Shown here in pieces: positions 8,808 to 17,749 of a DNA stretch of 64,000 bases. Under the pieces are notes generated by a model. The model was not told where the DNA came from. It saw only the letters and a list, made by a program, of their open reading frames with translations, and ran no database searches. The translations under genes and the position numbers were made by a program. Every line of letters begins with the position of its first letter. Within the stretch, counting starts at the first letter, position 1. The stretch is from Maridesulfovibrio sp. (GTDB lineage Bacteria; Desulfobacterota; Desulfovibrionia; Desulfovibrionales; Desulfovibrionaceae), in assembly GCF_963667685.1 (NCBI RefSeq), contig NZ_OY763931.1:1441501-1505500 (forward strand), in the 5' to 3' direction.

Positions 8808-9929
8808 CTACTCACCCATTACTTTGTCTTTTGCTTTTTTGAAGAGCTTCTTAACCTTTTTCATAGGCTTCTCTTCGTCAAGTGCTTCAAATTCCCTGAG
8901 CAATTCTTCCTGTCTGCTGTTAAGCCCGGTGGGAGTCTTGACCTTTACTTCCACCAGCATGTCACCCTTATGGGAACTGCCGAGATAGGGAAGTCCCAGC
9001 CCGCGAAGCTGGAAGACCTCACCGCTCTGGGTGCCCTTGGGGATATCCATTTCAATGGGATCATCAAGGGTCGGAACTTCCATCTTGTAGCCAAGAGCGG
9101 CCTGAACAAAAGTGATCTCGGTACTCAGGACCAGATCCTGTCCCTGACGCTTGAAAACCTTATCCGGCTCAACAGTTATGACCACGTATAGATCGCCGTG
9201 GGGTCCACCGTTAATTCCGGCCTCACCCTCACCGCGCAGACGCAGCCGGGAACCGTTATCTACACCGGCAGGAATGCGGACATTCAGATCCTTCTGCTTG
9301 CGCACATATCCTGCTCCATGACAGTTGGGACAGGGATTTGTGACGACTTTACCCTTACCGTTACAGGCGGGGCAGGGAACAGAGATACGGAAAAAGCCCT
9401 GAGTCTGTTCAACAGCCCCCCGGCCTCCACAATGAGAGCAGGTTTCGGGAGTAGTTCCCGGAGCTGCCCCGGAACCGTTACAGCTGTCACAGGTATCAGT
9501 AACCGGAATGTTCAGCTCAACTTCAGTTCCCTTGGCTGCTTCACGGAAGGAAACAGTAAGGTTGTACCTAAGATCTGAACCGGCCTGCATGCGGTTGGCG
9601 CCACGGGCGCCGCCGCCAAAACCGAAGATATCCCCGAAGATATCCCCGAACGCACCGAAAATATCTTCCGAAGACTGGAATCCGCCGAAACCGCCGTTCA
9701 TGCCGTTTACGCCATCATGGCCGAAACGGTCATAGCGGCTTCTTTTTTCAGGGTCACGCAGAACGTCATAGGCTTCTGCTGCTTCCTTGAATTTCTCTTC
9801 GGCTTCCGGGTTGCCAGGGTTACGGTCAGGATGAAATTCCATGGCCTTCTTGCGATAGGCACGTTTGATTTCGCCTTCCTGGGAATCTCGAGAAACCTCT
9901 AAAACTTCATAATAACAACGTTTTGACAT
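8808..9929 (-). CDS. dnaJ: Chaperone DnaJ
   Basis: Full-length (373 aa) type I Hsp40 co-chaperone of DnaK. It has a J domain with HPD in FHPDRNPG near residue 33 and a Gly/Phe-rich linker. Four CxxCxGxG zinc repeats follow (CDSCNGSG, CSHCGGRG, CPACNGKG, CPNCHGAG), then the C-terminal substrate-binding domains. No dnaK or grpE is nearby. The gene lies between rpoZ (3 bp gap) and moaC (coupled), so it is probably cotranscribed with both. Confidence 0.97.
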   Translation of the reverse strand: MSKRCYYEVLEVSRDSQEGEIKRAYRKKAMEFHPDRNPGNPEAEEKFKEAAEAYDVLRDPEKRSRYDRFGHDGVNGMNGGFGGFQSSEDIFGAFGDIFGDIFGFGGGARGANRMQAGSDLRYNLTVSFREAAKGTEVELNIPVTDTCDSCNGSGAAPGTTPETCSHCGGRGAVEQTQGFFRISVPCPACNGKGKVVTNPCPNCHGAGYVRKQKDLNVRIPAGVDNGSRLRLRGEGEAGINGGPHGDLYVVITVEPDKVFKRQGQDLVLSTEITFVQAALGYKMEVPTLDDPIEMDIPKGTQSGEVFQLRGLGLPYLGSSHKGDMLVEVKVKTPTGLNSRQEELLREFEALDEEKPMKKVKKLFKKAKDKVMGE

Positions 9930-9932
9930 AGC

Positions 9933-10154
9933 TTATTCACTGCCGGGTTTTTTACCGTCCGGAGTATGGTAGCTCTCGGGAAGCACTTTTGCAGCGGCAA
10001 TTTCCCTGAGCGCGGTTACGATTTCTTTGTTTTTGGATTCAACAAGAGGAGTGTAACCTTCACGGTACTGCTTCACTCTTTTAATGGCCATCTGGACAAT
10101 AAGGAATCTGTTACCAACCTCAGCCAGACAATCTTCTACGGTGATTCTTGCCAT
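9933..10154 (-). CDS. rpoZ: RNA polymerase omega subunit
   Basis: This 73-residue protein matches the omega subunit: N-terminal ARITVEDCL, then the [12 protein letters not shown] helix that packs against beta', and a [10 protein letters not shown] segment. It promotes RNA polymerase assembly and can take part in ppGpp binding. A short charged tail ends in KKPGSE. It is 3 bp upstream of dnaJ and 39 bp downstream of the DUF4340 gene on the same strand. Confidence 0.9.
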   Translation of the reverse strand: MARITVEDCLAEVGNRFLIVQMAIKRVKQYREGYTPLVESKNKEIVTALREIAAAKVLPESYHTPDGKKPGSE

Positions 10155-10193
10155 GTGATCTCCAACACAATGGTTATGCCGGGGTCTTCCCGG

Positions 10194-11531
10194 CTATTTT
10201 CTGAGAGGAATCTGTCCCTGCAGATCTTCAAGCAGCTTATCGGATACCGGAAAGTAACCGCTGCCATCGCCCAGCGAGAGCCAGCATTGTCCGGACGGAA
10301 GTTCAGGATCGGAAAAGAAAGAGACGTTAACGACACGAGCGCCGCTATCATCCAGTAATTCCAAGTCCATTACCTTTTCGGAAGTGTCCGAAAGGTTCTC
10401 CACCGGTTCCGCCTCGAATTTTAATTCATTAAGTCGCCATAGAGACATGTCAATCCCCAAGAGCGGCTTTTTATCCTCAAAATTGATCCAGCCTTTACCT
10501 GATTTTATTCCGGTAAAAGTCTGGTTGCCCTGAACAACTTTGACAGAACCGAGCTTACCGATTGCCACGGAAACCACATTCCGCTGACGCATGGTAAACG
10601 CATCCTTAGCTAATTGTTCATAATGTTCAGCACTTAAAACGAAATAACCGGCCTGAGCAGAAGAACGGACCAAATAGTGTCCATCTTCTACACCCGGTTC
10701 AAAAATTTTTAAACTCTCAACCTTGTTTTTAGATAGAGAGATCTCGACATTCAAAACCACCCTGCTATTCTCATCCGGCCCGTGGCTGACAAGTCTTTTG
10801 GCAGGAACTTCCAATAGGGAATGAAGGAACAGGTCCACATCTCCTCCGCTGGCTGGTTTACCTCCGAGCGAAGCAGGAAAAGAAAATGAAAAAGAACCGT
10901 CCTGTCTTACCAGAGTCCAGGAAAACGAACCGCCATGGCCAAGTGAAATGGACTTCACATCCGAAGCGTTCCCCGGAAGCAGAAACAGGTTGTAATAATG
11001 TTCCGCCGGAAATTCGCAGCGGTTCACAAATTCTTTATCCAATAAAAAAAGGCTACCCTTTTCCTTGGAATTCAGCGCGAAATATCCTTCACCTGAAGGA
11101 CTCTCGGCCCCTACAGTAATAGTCAGCTCCTGACCTCCACCGGCGGAAATTCTCACCCGTGGAAGATTGAAGCCATATTCAGCTGCTGCTCCCTCTGCAA
11201 TCTGCCCGAGACAGCGAAAGGCCTTATCGGCAGCAAGCCCGCCGAGCAGGGATTCGACTTTCTCGGAGTCTGCCTCGACTGTGCCATTCCAACCGTGCTG
11301 AACCACGCCCCATCCGTCAGTCCGGCGAACAAGCGAAAAACAATCTTTTTCACCCGAACACACGTCAAGCCTGTCCACCTGATCTTTATTGAGAACAGGC
11401 CAGACAGGCTCAGCTCGTTCAACCGTTTTTTGCGGCGAACTCAGGTAAAAGGCTCCGCAGACTATGCAGACCAGAGTCAGGAAGACAAAAAACCTTTTCA
11501 GCACAAACAGCACCTTGGGATTAATAGACAC
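10194..11531 (-). CDS. DUF4340 domain-containing membrane-anchored protein
   Basis: A 445-residue protein with one N-terminal membrane anchor (~8-28) and a large predicted periplasmic region of repeated beta-rich units typical of DUF4340 (WGVVQHGWNG, LGQIAEGAAAEYG, then FVNRCEF). In many bacteria DUF4340 proteins sit beside gliding/ABC-type transport genes (GldG-like), but none is present here, so its role is unknown. The start appears to be GTG with a weak ribosome site. It is the first gene of the run leading to rpoZ-dnaJ-moaC. Confidence 0.7.
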   Translation of the reverse strand: MSINPKVLFVLKRFFVFLTLVCIVCGAFYLSSPQKTVERAEPVWPVLNKDQVDRLDVCSGEKDCFSLVRRTDGWGVVQHGWNGTVEADSEKVESLLGGLAADKAFRCLGQIAEGAAAEYGFNLPRVRISAGGGQELTITVGAESPSGEGYFALNSKEKGSLFLLDKEFVNRCEFPAEHYYNLFLLPGNASDVKSISLGHGGSFSWTLVRQDGSFSFSFPASLGGKPASGGDVDLFLHSLLEVPAKRLVSHGPDENSRVVLNVEISLSKNKVESLKIFEPGVEDGHYLVRSSAQAGYFVLSAEHYEQLAKDAFTMRQRNVVSVAIGKLGSVKVVQGNQTFTGIKSGKGWINFEDKKPLLGIDMSLWRLNELKFEAEPVENLSDTSEKVMDLELLDDSGARVVNVSFFSDPELPSGQCWLSLGDGSGYFPVSDKLLEDLQGQIPLRK

Positions 11532-11713
11532 GAGAACTATTCAACAAGGGAGCAATTTGCCAAAATAAGCGCTAAAAGCTTGCATGTCAACCTCTTTTAA
11601 GGCAAAATCCCCATCCCGTCAGCATCACCTATACAACTCTACTTTATCATTAAGTATTAGAATATAAAGCTGACTTTTTCCACAAAATATTAAATCTACC
11701 CGGAGCTAAACAC

Positions 11714-12463
11714 ATGGCCAGATGGGGAAAACTTAGCTTTGCCCAAAAAAAATGCGTGTCCACAGTGGGCATGCTCATGCAGAAGACAGAAATGGTCAAA
11801 GACGGCGACCGCATAGGCATCGCCGTATCAGGCGGAGTTGACAGCTTTGTGATGATCCGTACAATGCTCATCCGTCAGGCAATCATTCCTTTTAATATTG
11901 AACTCATGGTACTACACGTCAACCCGGGGTTCAAACCTGAAAACCACAAACCGCTATCGGACTGGTGCAGGGACAACGGAGTTGCATCCCACATAGAACT
12001 CACAGACTATGGCCCAAGAGCACACGGACCGGAAAACAAAAAGAAATCCGCATGCTTCTATTGCAGCCGTCTGCGCCGCAAAAGACTTTTCGAGCTTTGT
12101 GCCCAATACAGCCTCACCCATCTGGCCCTAGGCCACACCGCGGATGACCTTGTCACAACATTTCATATGAATATGATTCAGAACGGCCGTGTCGAAGGGC
12201 TTTCAGCCAATGAACCTTTCTTTCAAGGAAAGCTGAACGTGATCCGCCCAACACTCATGCTTGAAAAAAAATACATAAAAGCTGCCGCCCGTCAGTGGAA
12301 TCTTCCGATATGGGATAACAAATGTCCCTCCAACGACAACACAAAACGCAGTGAAATCAATACTTGGCTGGAAAAGGAATGGCGCAAAATGCCTGGCTCC
12401 AGAAACAATACGTTTAATGCTTTAAGACGCTGGCAGCTTGACTTAAACATGAAAACACCATAG
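11714..12463 (+). CDS. TtcA-like tRNA 2-thiolation ATPase (PP-loop)
   Basis: This 249-residue protein belongs to the TtcA/TtuA branch of PP-loop ATPases that adenylate and thiolate tRNA. It has the SGGVDS pyrophosphatase loop at about residues 39-44, the paired cysteines CFYC at about 115-118, followed by SRLRRKRLFE, and ALGHTADD. A second conserved region has IRPT and, further on, NKCPSND. The cysteines could bind an Fe-S cluster as in TtcA. The exact tRNA position modified (s2C32 in TtcA) is not certain from sequence alone. It is divergent from the DUF4340 gene and followed by the M23 gene. Confidence 0.82.
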   Translation: MARWGKLSFAQKKCVSTVGMLMQKTEMVKDGDRIGIAVSGGVDSFVMIRTMLIRQAIIPFNIELMVLHVNPGFKPENHKPLSDWCRDNGVASHIELTDYGPRAHGPENKKKSACFYCSRLRRKRLFELCAQYSLTHLALGHTADDLVTTFHMNMIQNGRVEGLSANEPFFQGKLNVIRPTLMLEKKYIKAAARQWNLPIWDNKCPSNDNTKRSEINTWLEKEWRKMPGSRNNTFNALRRWQLDLNMKTP

Positions 12464-12538
12464 AAAATTCAGAAACTTAATTGTGCCTGTTGATCAGAGA
12501 CAATCTAACGTCATAATAAATCAAGGCCCAAATCGATT

Positions 12539-13444
12539 ATGCTATTAAAAAAATACCACGTAGTAATTTTTAAAAACCCCTGCGAGAATGCCCGCAAATT
12601 CCAACTTCGCGGTTGGATTTTCTTCTTTATTTTCGCTATGGTGGCAGGACTTGCCGGAGGAAATATATACCTCTGGAAATACTATCAAAAGTATTCAGGA
12701 ATTGAAAATAATCTCGCCCGAGCGGAAAAAGCTGTTCAAGAACAAAAAGCACAGTTGCTTTCCCTGTCCCAGAAAATGCAGAACATCTCTCAGGATCTTG
12801 ACCGGGTCCGTAATTTTGACTCCAAACTGCGCGTTATGATCAACCTAGATCAAGGCAATGTGCAGAATGTAGCCCCCAAAGGCGGTTCCAACGGAGCAGA
12901 TTTTTCAAACAACTATCTTCCTCTTTACAGACAGGAACTTCTTGTCCGTAAAATGCATGACTTTCTGGCCCATCTGAGTACAGAGGCAAAATTGGAAGAA
13001 GTCCGCCAGCAGGAAATAATTCATTCCATGCGTTCCAAGCAGGACGCTCTGGACGCAACACCGTCCATCTGGCCCGCTGAAGGCTGGGTGACATCCCCCT
13101 TCGGCTGGAGAAGCTCTCCCTTTACCGGGAAACGTGAATACCACAAAGGTATCGATATATCGTGTCCTATCGGAACACCTATTTACGCTCCTGCCAAAGG
13201 AACGGTTTCCTTTTCAGGGACTCAGGGCGGCTATGGTAAGTTGGTTAAAATCAACCATGGAGCAAACCTGTCCACCCGGTATGGTCATATGAAACAACCT
13301 ATCGTCAAAAAAGGTCAGATCGTAACCCGCGGTGAACTTATCGGCTACACAGGTAACACGGGGCGGTCTACCGGCCCCCATGTTCACTATGAAGTGAGGC
13401 TCGGTGGCGTACCTGTCAACCCGATGCGCTACATTTTGAATTAG
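12539..13444 (+). CDS. M23-family peptidoglycan endopeptidase, membrane-anchored
   Basis: A 301-residue cell-wall enzyme. A cytoplasmic N-terminus leads into one membrane helix (~23-43) and a periplasmic coiled coil (~50-100, heptad-like KAVQEQKAQL). The C-terminal LytM/M23 zinc domain (~185-300) has the metal ligands in YHKGIDI and the catalytic HVHYE, and ends near NPMRYI. With intact zinc ligands it should be an active D,D-endopeptidase rather than a pseudo-enzyme such as EnvC. A terminator follows before fliR. Confidence 0.9.
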   Translation: MLLKKYHVVIFKNPCENARKFQLRGWIFFFIFAMVAGLAGGNIYLWKYYQKYSGIENNLARAEKAVQEQKAQLLSLSQKMQNISQDLDRVRNFDSKLRVMINLDQGNVQNVAPKGGSNGADFSNNYLPLYRQELLVRKMHDFLAHLSTEAKLEEVRQQEIIHSMRSKQDALDATPSIWPAEGWVTSPFGWRSSPFTGKREYHKGIDISCPIGTPIYAPAKGTVSFSGTQGGYGKLVKINHGANLSTRYGHMKQPIVKKGQIVTRGELIGYTGNTGRSTGPHVHYEVRLGGVPVNPMRYILN

Positions 13445-13468
13445 CCGAAAGCATAAAATACAAGTCTA

Positions 13469-13500
13469 AAGGCCTGCAATAATTTTTGCGGGCCTTTTTT
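13469..13500 (+). terminator. Intrinsic terminator after the M23 gene
   Basis: AAGGCCTGCAA / TTTGCGGGCCTT stem followed by TTTT. It separates the peptidase from the flagellar cluster. Confidence 0.88.
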
Positions 13501-13584
13501 AATTGAATTCATAGACAAAATAATATTCAACCTTTGTCTGCCTTTGCCCTCTTCCTCTCTTGGTGATAATATACTTTAAAGAAT

Positions 13585-13600
13585 GGGTCCTAATTTTGCA
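13585..13600 (+). promoter_or_regulatory. Candidate sigma-54 promoter upstream of fliR
   Basis: GG at 13586-13587 and GC at 13598-13599 are separated by exactly 10 bases. The -12 half is a full TTTGCA, but the -24 half matches poorly beyond GG. It would start transcription about 14 bases before fliR. Sigma-54 control of flagellar genes is common in this group; this site is a candidate only. Confidence 0.4.
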
Positions 13601-13623
13601 GATCCGCCTTAAACGAGGACAGC

Positions 13624-14427
13624 ATGAATTTTTTTAATTTCAATCCCAGCGACTTAATGAGCTTTTACCTTACCCTGTTCAGGATAAGTATCGTGCTGTT
13701 TTTAATGCCTTTCTTCGGTGGGAATTCCATCCCCACCCCGGTAAAGGCAGCTCTGACAATTGTTTTGACGCTGGCTATATATCCCCACGTGGCATTCGAC
13801 GGAAGCCTCATGCCTTCAAGCCCTTACAATATTGCCCTGATGATACTTGGCGAATTGGTCCTCGGTTTGATTCTTGGTATTTCAGTACACGTCATGTTTG
13901 CTGCCATTCAGACCGGCGGCAACCTCATCGGCGTACAGGTGGGCTTCTCCATGGTCAACGTCCTTGACCCGCTGACCGGAACAAATGAAGCGGTTACCGC
14001 CCACTTCCTGTACATGTGCGCTATTCTGGTTTTCCTGAGTATTAACGGTCATCTCTATCTCATGTCAGCCATGGTGGAAAGCTTCAAGTATATCCCTCCG
14101 GGACAGATATTCATATCATCCACCCTTACCAACCAGATAATGACTATTTCAAAGGACCTTTTCGTACTGGCCATTAAAGTGGCATCGCCGATAATTGCGA
14201 CTATTTTTGTTGTTGACCTCGGACTCGCATTAATCAGTAAAATGGCTCCGCAGATGAACGTTTTAATGCTCGGTTTCCCACTTAAAATTATGGCCGGTTT
14301 TTTTGTTCTCAGCATGGTCTTCACAGTACTGTCCCTTCACGTTGGTGAATTTGTGGCCGACCTTCCGGACTACATGCTGAGCATAATCAAAGCCGGAAGC
14401 CCGCCGTCTTTACCGATCGGCAACTGA
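13624..14427 (+). CDS. fliR: Flagellar export apparatus protein FliR
   Basis: A 267-residue polytopic membrane protein of the flagellar type III export gate. It begins with the FliR-like MNFFNFNPSDL and has six hydrophobic stretches. It also has the FGGNSIPTPVKAAL region near residue 35 and VGFSMVNVLDPLTG near 105, both characteristic of FliR. It would assemble with FliP and FliQ, which are not in this window. It starts the flagellar run, with flhB 91 bp downstream. Confidence 0.95.
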   Translation: MNFFNFNPSDLMSFYLTLFRISIVLFLMPFFGGNSIPTPVKAALTIVLTLAIYPHVAFDGSLMPSSPYNIALMILGELVLGLILGISVHVMFAAIQTGGNLIGVQVGFSMVNVLDPLTGTNEAVTAHFLYMCAILVFLSINGHLYLMSAMVESFKYIPPGQIFISSTLTNQIMTISKDLFVLAIKVASPIIATIFVVDLGLALISKMAPQMNVLMLGFPLKIMAGFFVLSMVFTVLSLHVGEFVADLPDYMLSIIKAGSPPSLPIGN

Positions 14428-14518
14428 CGTAGTGTTCATCTTTTACAACGCCAACAACAAAACACTTTAAGAATCTTGAATATGAGCACAACGGGTATAA
14501 GCACAGGGAGTGAGCTGA

Positions 14519-15580
14519 ATGGCTAAAGATCCCAGTAAAACTGAGAAGGCGACGTCCAAGCGGATAAAAAAAGCGCGTAAAGACGGGAGCGTCGCCAAAG
14601 GTGAAGAAATGGGCAAAATTATGACCCTTATTGCCGGGGTCGTCTGCCTGCGCTTCATTATGGATATCTATTACGATCATTTTTACGAAATTTTCCACTG
14701 GTTCTTGACCAAAGGTATATTTATAGACCTCGACAAACAGTCTGTTTACCAACTGTTTCAATGGTGTTCACAAAAGCTGGCAGCAATTCTTCTACCGCTG
14801 TTCCTGTTTATCGCTTTCATAGCATTTGTTGTTCTTCGATTACAGGTAGGGAGCCTTTGGACAACAAAAGTATTTAAGCCGAAATTCTCGAAGATGTTCA
14901 ACCTGCTGCAAGGCATGAAAAGAATCATGTTCGACATAAAAACAGTGATCAGGCTGCTTAAAAGCATGCTCTTTGCTATTATTGTCGGCATTGCACCATA
15001 TATCATCATCAAGAACGAAGTCGGTAACTTCCTGCCGCTTTTTTATACGGATGCCAAAGGGCTGGCTGTATATATGCTGCAAATCGGATATAAAATGGTG
15101 ACCTACACCATGCTGCCCATGCTCATCCTAGCCTTGGCCGACCTTTGGTACCAGCGCTGGAACTATCAGGAAGAAATGAAAATGAGCAAGGACGAGGTCA
15201 AGGACGAACGCAAACAGGCCGAAGGTGACCCAAAAATCAAGCAGCAGCAGAAACAAAAAATGATGGCCCTGCTCCAAAAACGCATGATGTCGGAAGTCCC
15301 CAAAGCTGACGTGGTCATTACCAACCCGACCCATTATGCAGTTGCAATGAAGTATGACCCCATGGTCGCACCGGCTCCGCTGGTGGTGGCCAAGGGAATG
15401 AATAAAGTCGCGCAACGAATCAAAGAAGTTGCCCGGGAGAACAAAGTTCCGATCCGCGAAAACAAGCCTTTGGCACAGGCCTTGTATAAACAGGTTGAGA
15501 TCGGTGACATCATCCCGGAAGAACTTTACAAAGCCGTTGCGGCAATACTGGCTAAACTTAATAAATTTACCCGCAGATAA
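14519..15580 (+). CDS. flhB: Flagellar export switch protein FlhB
   Basis: A 353-residue export-gate component that switches substrate class from hook to filament. The N-terminus is typical (KTEKATSKRIKKARKDG). Four membrane segments follow, then a charged linker and the cytoplasmic domain with the autocleavage site NPTH at about residue 265 and downstream AVAMKYD. The full length is normal. It lies between fliR and flhA on the same strand. Confidence 0.97.
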   Translation: MAKDPSKTEKATSKRIKKARKDGSVAKGEEMGKIMTLIAGVVCLRFIMDIYYDHFYEIFHWFLTKGIFIDLDKQSVYQLFQWCSQKLAAILLPLFLFIAFIAFVVLRLQVGSLWTTKVFKPKFSKMFNLLQGMKRIMFDIKTVIRLLKSMLFAIIVGIAPYIIIKNEVGNFLPLFYTDAKGLAVYMLQIGYKMVTYTMLPMLILALADLWYQRWNYQEEMKMSKDEVKDERKQAEGDPKIKQQQKQKMMALLQKRMMSEVPKADVVITNPTHYAVAMKYDPMVAPAPLVVAKGMNKVAQRIKEVARENKVPIRENKPLAQALYKQVEIGDIIPEELYKAVAAILAKLNKFTRR

Positions 15581-15648
15581 AGGCCTTACCACATCTTCCG
15601 GGGTAGAAGTGCCACAGCAAAACAAGACCTCAGAGGGGTGTCAAAATC

Positions 15649-17736
15649 ATGGCCGAATCTAAAGCAATAAATTACGAACAATTTGCCAAACAGGGCGATT
15701 TCCTTCTCGCAGGCGGAGTTGTAATAATCCTCTTCGTCATGCTTATCCCCCTTCCGACCATGTTTATCGACTTCATGCTCACTGTGAGTATTTCACTTGG
15801 GCTGGTAATCCTCATTACCTCCATGTTCATGCAGTCTCCCCTTGAATTCTCAATCTTTCCGACTCTGCTGCTTGTAACAACCCTGCTCCGGCTGGCACTG
15901 AACGTGGCTACGACCCGAGCCATCCTCCTGCATGGTGACGAAGGAACATCGGCGGCAGGTAATGTTATTCAGAGTTTCGGTGAATTTGTTGTCGGTGGTA
16001 ACTACATCATCGGTATGGTCATTTTCATGATCCTGTTTATCCTGAACAAAACAGTTATCGTACAGGGTACTACCCGTATCGCTGAAGTTGCCGCACGATT
16101 CACACTTGACGCAATGCCCGGTAAACAGATGGCTATTGAAGCCGATCTGAACTCCGGTCTTATTGACGAAGATGAAGCGCGTTCGCAGCGTGAAAATCTC
16201 CGCCGCGAAGCAGACTTCTACGGAGCCATGGACGGTGCCGGTAAGTTTGTACAGGGGGATGTTAACGCAGGCCTGATCATTACCGCCATCAACATTATCG
16301 GCGGGATTCTCATCGGTGTACTCCAGAAGAACATGGCATGGACCGATGCAGCCCAGACCTACACCCTGCTGACCATTGGTGACGGACTTGTCTCCACCAT
16401 TCCTTCGCTGATCATATCCACCTCCGCCGGTATCATTGTTTCCCGCGCCGCAGCTGAAGCTAAAATGGGTGAAGAATTCATTGGACAGCTTACTTTTCAT
16501 TCCAGAGCGCTCAAGCTTGTATCCGTCATCCTCGTGATCTTCGGTATTGTTCCCGGCATGCCCACTATACCCTTCCTCTGCCTCTCTGCGCTGATCTACG
16601 GAGTGTCCACACTTGGTCGCGATATTGAAGCGAATGAGCAGGAAACAGAAGCGAAGGCGCAGAAAGCAAAAGCAAATCAACCTTCACTGGACAGCCCGGA
16701 AGAAGTACAGGCCCTGCTGCCTCTCGACTCTCTCGAACTGGAAGTCGGCTACGGCCTTATCCCGCTTGTGGACGAAGAACAGAGCGGCAACCTGCTCTCT
16801 CGTATCCGCTCTATCCGCCGGCAGTATGCGCTCGATATGGGTGTCATTATTCCGTCACTGCACCTGCGTGACAACCTTCAGCTCAAGCCCGGTGAATACC
16901 GCGTGCTCATAAAAGGCAACGCCGTGGCCTCCGCAGAAATCCTCATCGACCACCAGCTGGCCATGGACCCGGGTGATGCCAAGCACAGGATTAAAGGAAT
17001 TGAAACTGTCGAACCAGCATTCAACCTTCCCGCAGTCTGGATTCCAGACAGCCAGAAGGAAGAAGCAATGCTCGCTGGATACACCGTGGTCGATCCCTCT
17101 ACAGTTATCGCCACGCACCTCACCGAAGTATTCCGCCGCAACCTCGGCGAATTCCTCGGCAGACAGGAAACACAGGAACTGCTGGATAACCTTTCCAAAC
17201 GCGCACCCAAGGCCGTTGAAGACCTCGTACCCAACATCCTCTCTCTGGGTGTGGTTCAGAAAGTTCTTCAGAACCTCGTTCGCGAAAACGTATCAATCCG
17301 CGACCTGCTGACTATTGTTGAAGCTATGGCTGACTACGGTCCATCCATTCAGGATCCCAACCAGCTTACCGAATACGTCCGCTCCCATATGAGCAGGACG
17401 ATTATCAAGCCTTATCTCGCCAGCGACGGCAGCCTGCCCATCATGACTTTCGGCCCTTCAGTGGATGCCAGGCTCAATGATGCGGTTCGCTCCTCCGAAA
17501 CCGGCGGGTTTCTGGCTCTTGACCCGGGCAGCGCCCAGCAGCTGATCCAAGGCATTAATACAACAGCAGAAAATGTACTGAATACTGACGGACAGCCTGT
17601 ACTTTTATGCTCTCCGCAGCTGCGAAGCCACTTGGCACAACTGATGGTACGCTTTTTGCCTACAATACCTGTAATATCGCAGGCCGAGATTCCTGCGAGC
17701 GTAAGAATCATGTCTGCGGGAACCGTAGAGTTCTAA
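15649..17736 (+). CDS. flhA: Flagellar export gate protein FlhA
   Basis: A 695-residue inner-membrane protein of normal FlhA length. It has eight hydrophobic segments in the first ~330 residues, with the conserved loop around TTRIAEVAARFTLDAMPGKQ. A linker and the large cytoplasmic domain follow and form the nonameric docking ring for chaperone-substrate complexes. The protein drives proton-dependent export with FlhB and FliPQR. It is followed 13 bp later by flhF. Confidence 0.97.
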   Translation: MAESKAINYEQFAKQGDFLLAGGVVIILFVMLIPLPTMFIDFMLTVSISLGLVILITSMFMQSPLEFSIFPTLLLVTTLLRLALNVATTRAILLHGDEGTSAAGNVIQSFGEFVVGGNYIIGMVIFMILFILNKTVIVQGTTRIAEVAARFTLDAMPGKQMAIEADLNSGLIDEDEARSQRENLRREADFYGAMDGAGKFVQGDVNAGLIITAINIIGGILIGVLQKNMAWTDAAQTYTLLTIGDGLVSTIPSLIISTSAGIIVSRAAAEAKMGEEFIGQLTFHSRALKLVSVILVIFGIVPGMPTIPFLCLSALIYGVSTLGRDIEANEQETEAKAQKAKANQPSLDSPEEVQALLPLDSLELEVGYGLIPLVDEEQSGNLLSRIRSIRRQYALDMGVIIPSLHLRDNLQLKPGEYRVLIKGNAVASAEILIDHQLAMDPGDAKHRIKGIETVEPAFNLPAVWIPDSQKEEAMLAGYTVVDPSTVIATHLTEVFRRNLGEFLGRQETQELLDNLSKRAPKAVEDLVPNILSLGVVQKVLQNLVRENVSIRDLLTIVEAMADYGPSIQDPNQLTEYVRSHMSRTIIKPYLASDGSLPIMTFGPSVDARLNDAVRSSETGGFLALDPGSAQQLIQGINTTAENVLNTDGQPVLLCSPQLRSHLAQLMVRFLPTIPVISQAEIPASVRIMSAGTVEF

Positions 17737-17749
17737 AAAGGTTGGTAAT

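Noticed and set aside
15850-16680. Minus-strand frame of 276 codons opposite flhA
   Set aside because: A shadow of the flhA coding sequence; its composition (Cys-, His- and Asp-rich) is typical of an antisense frame.
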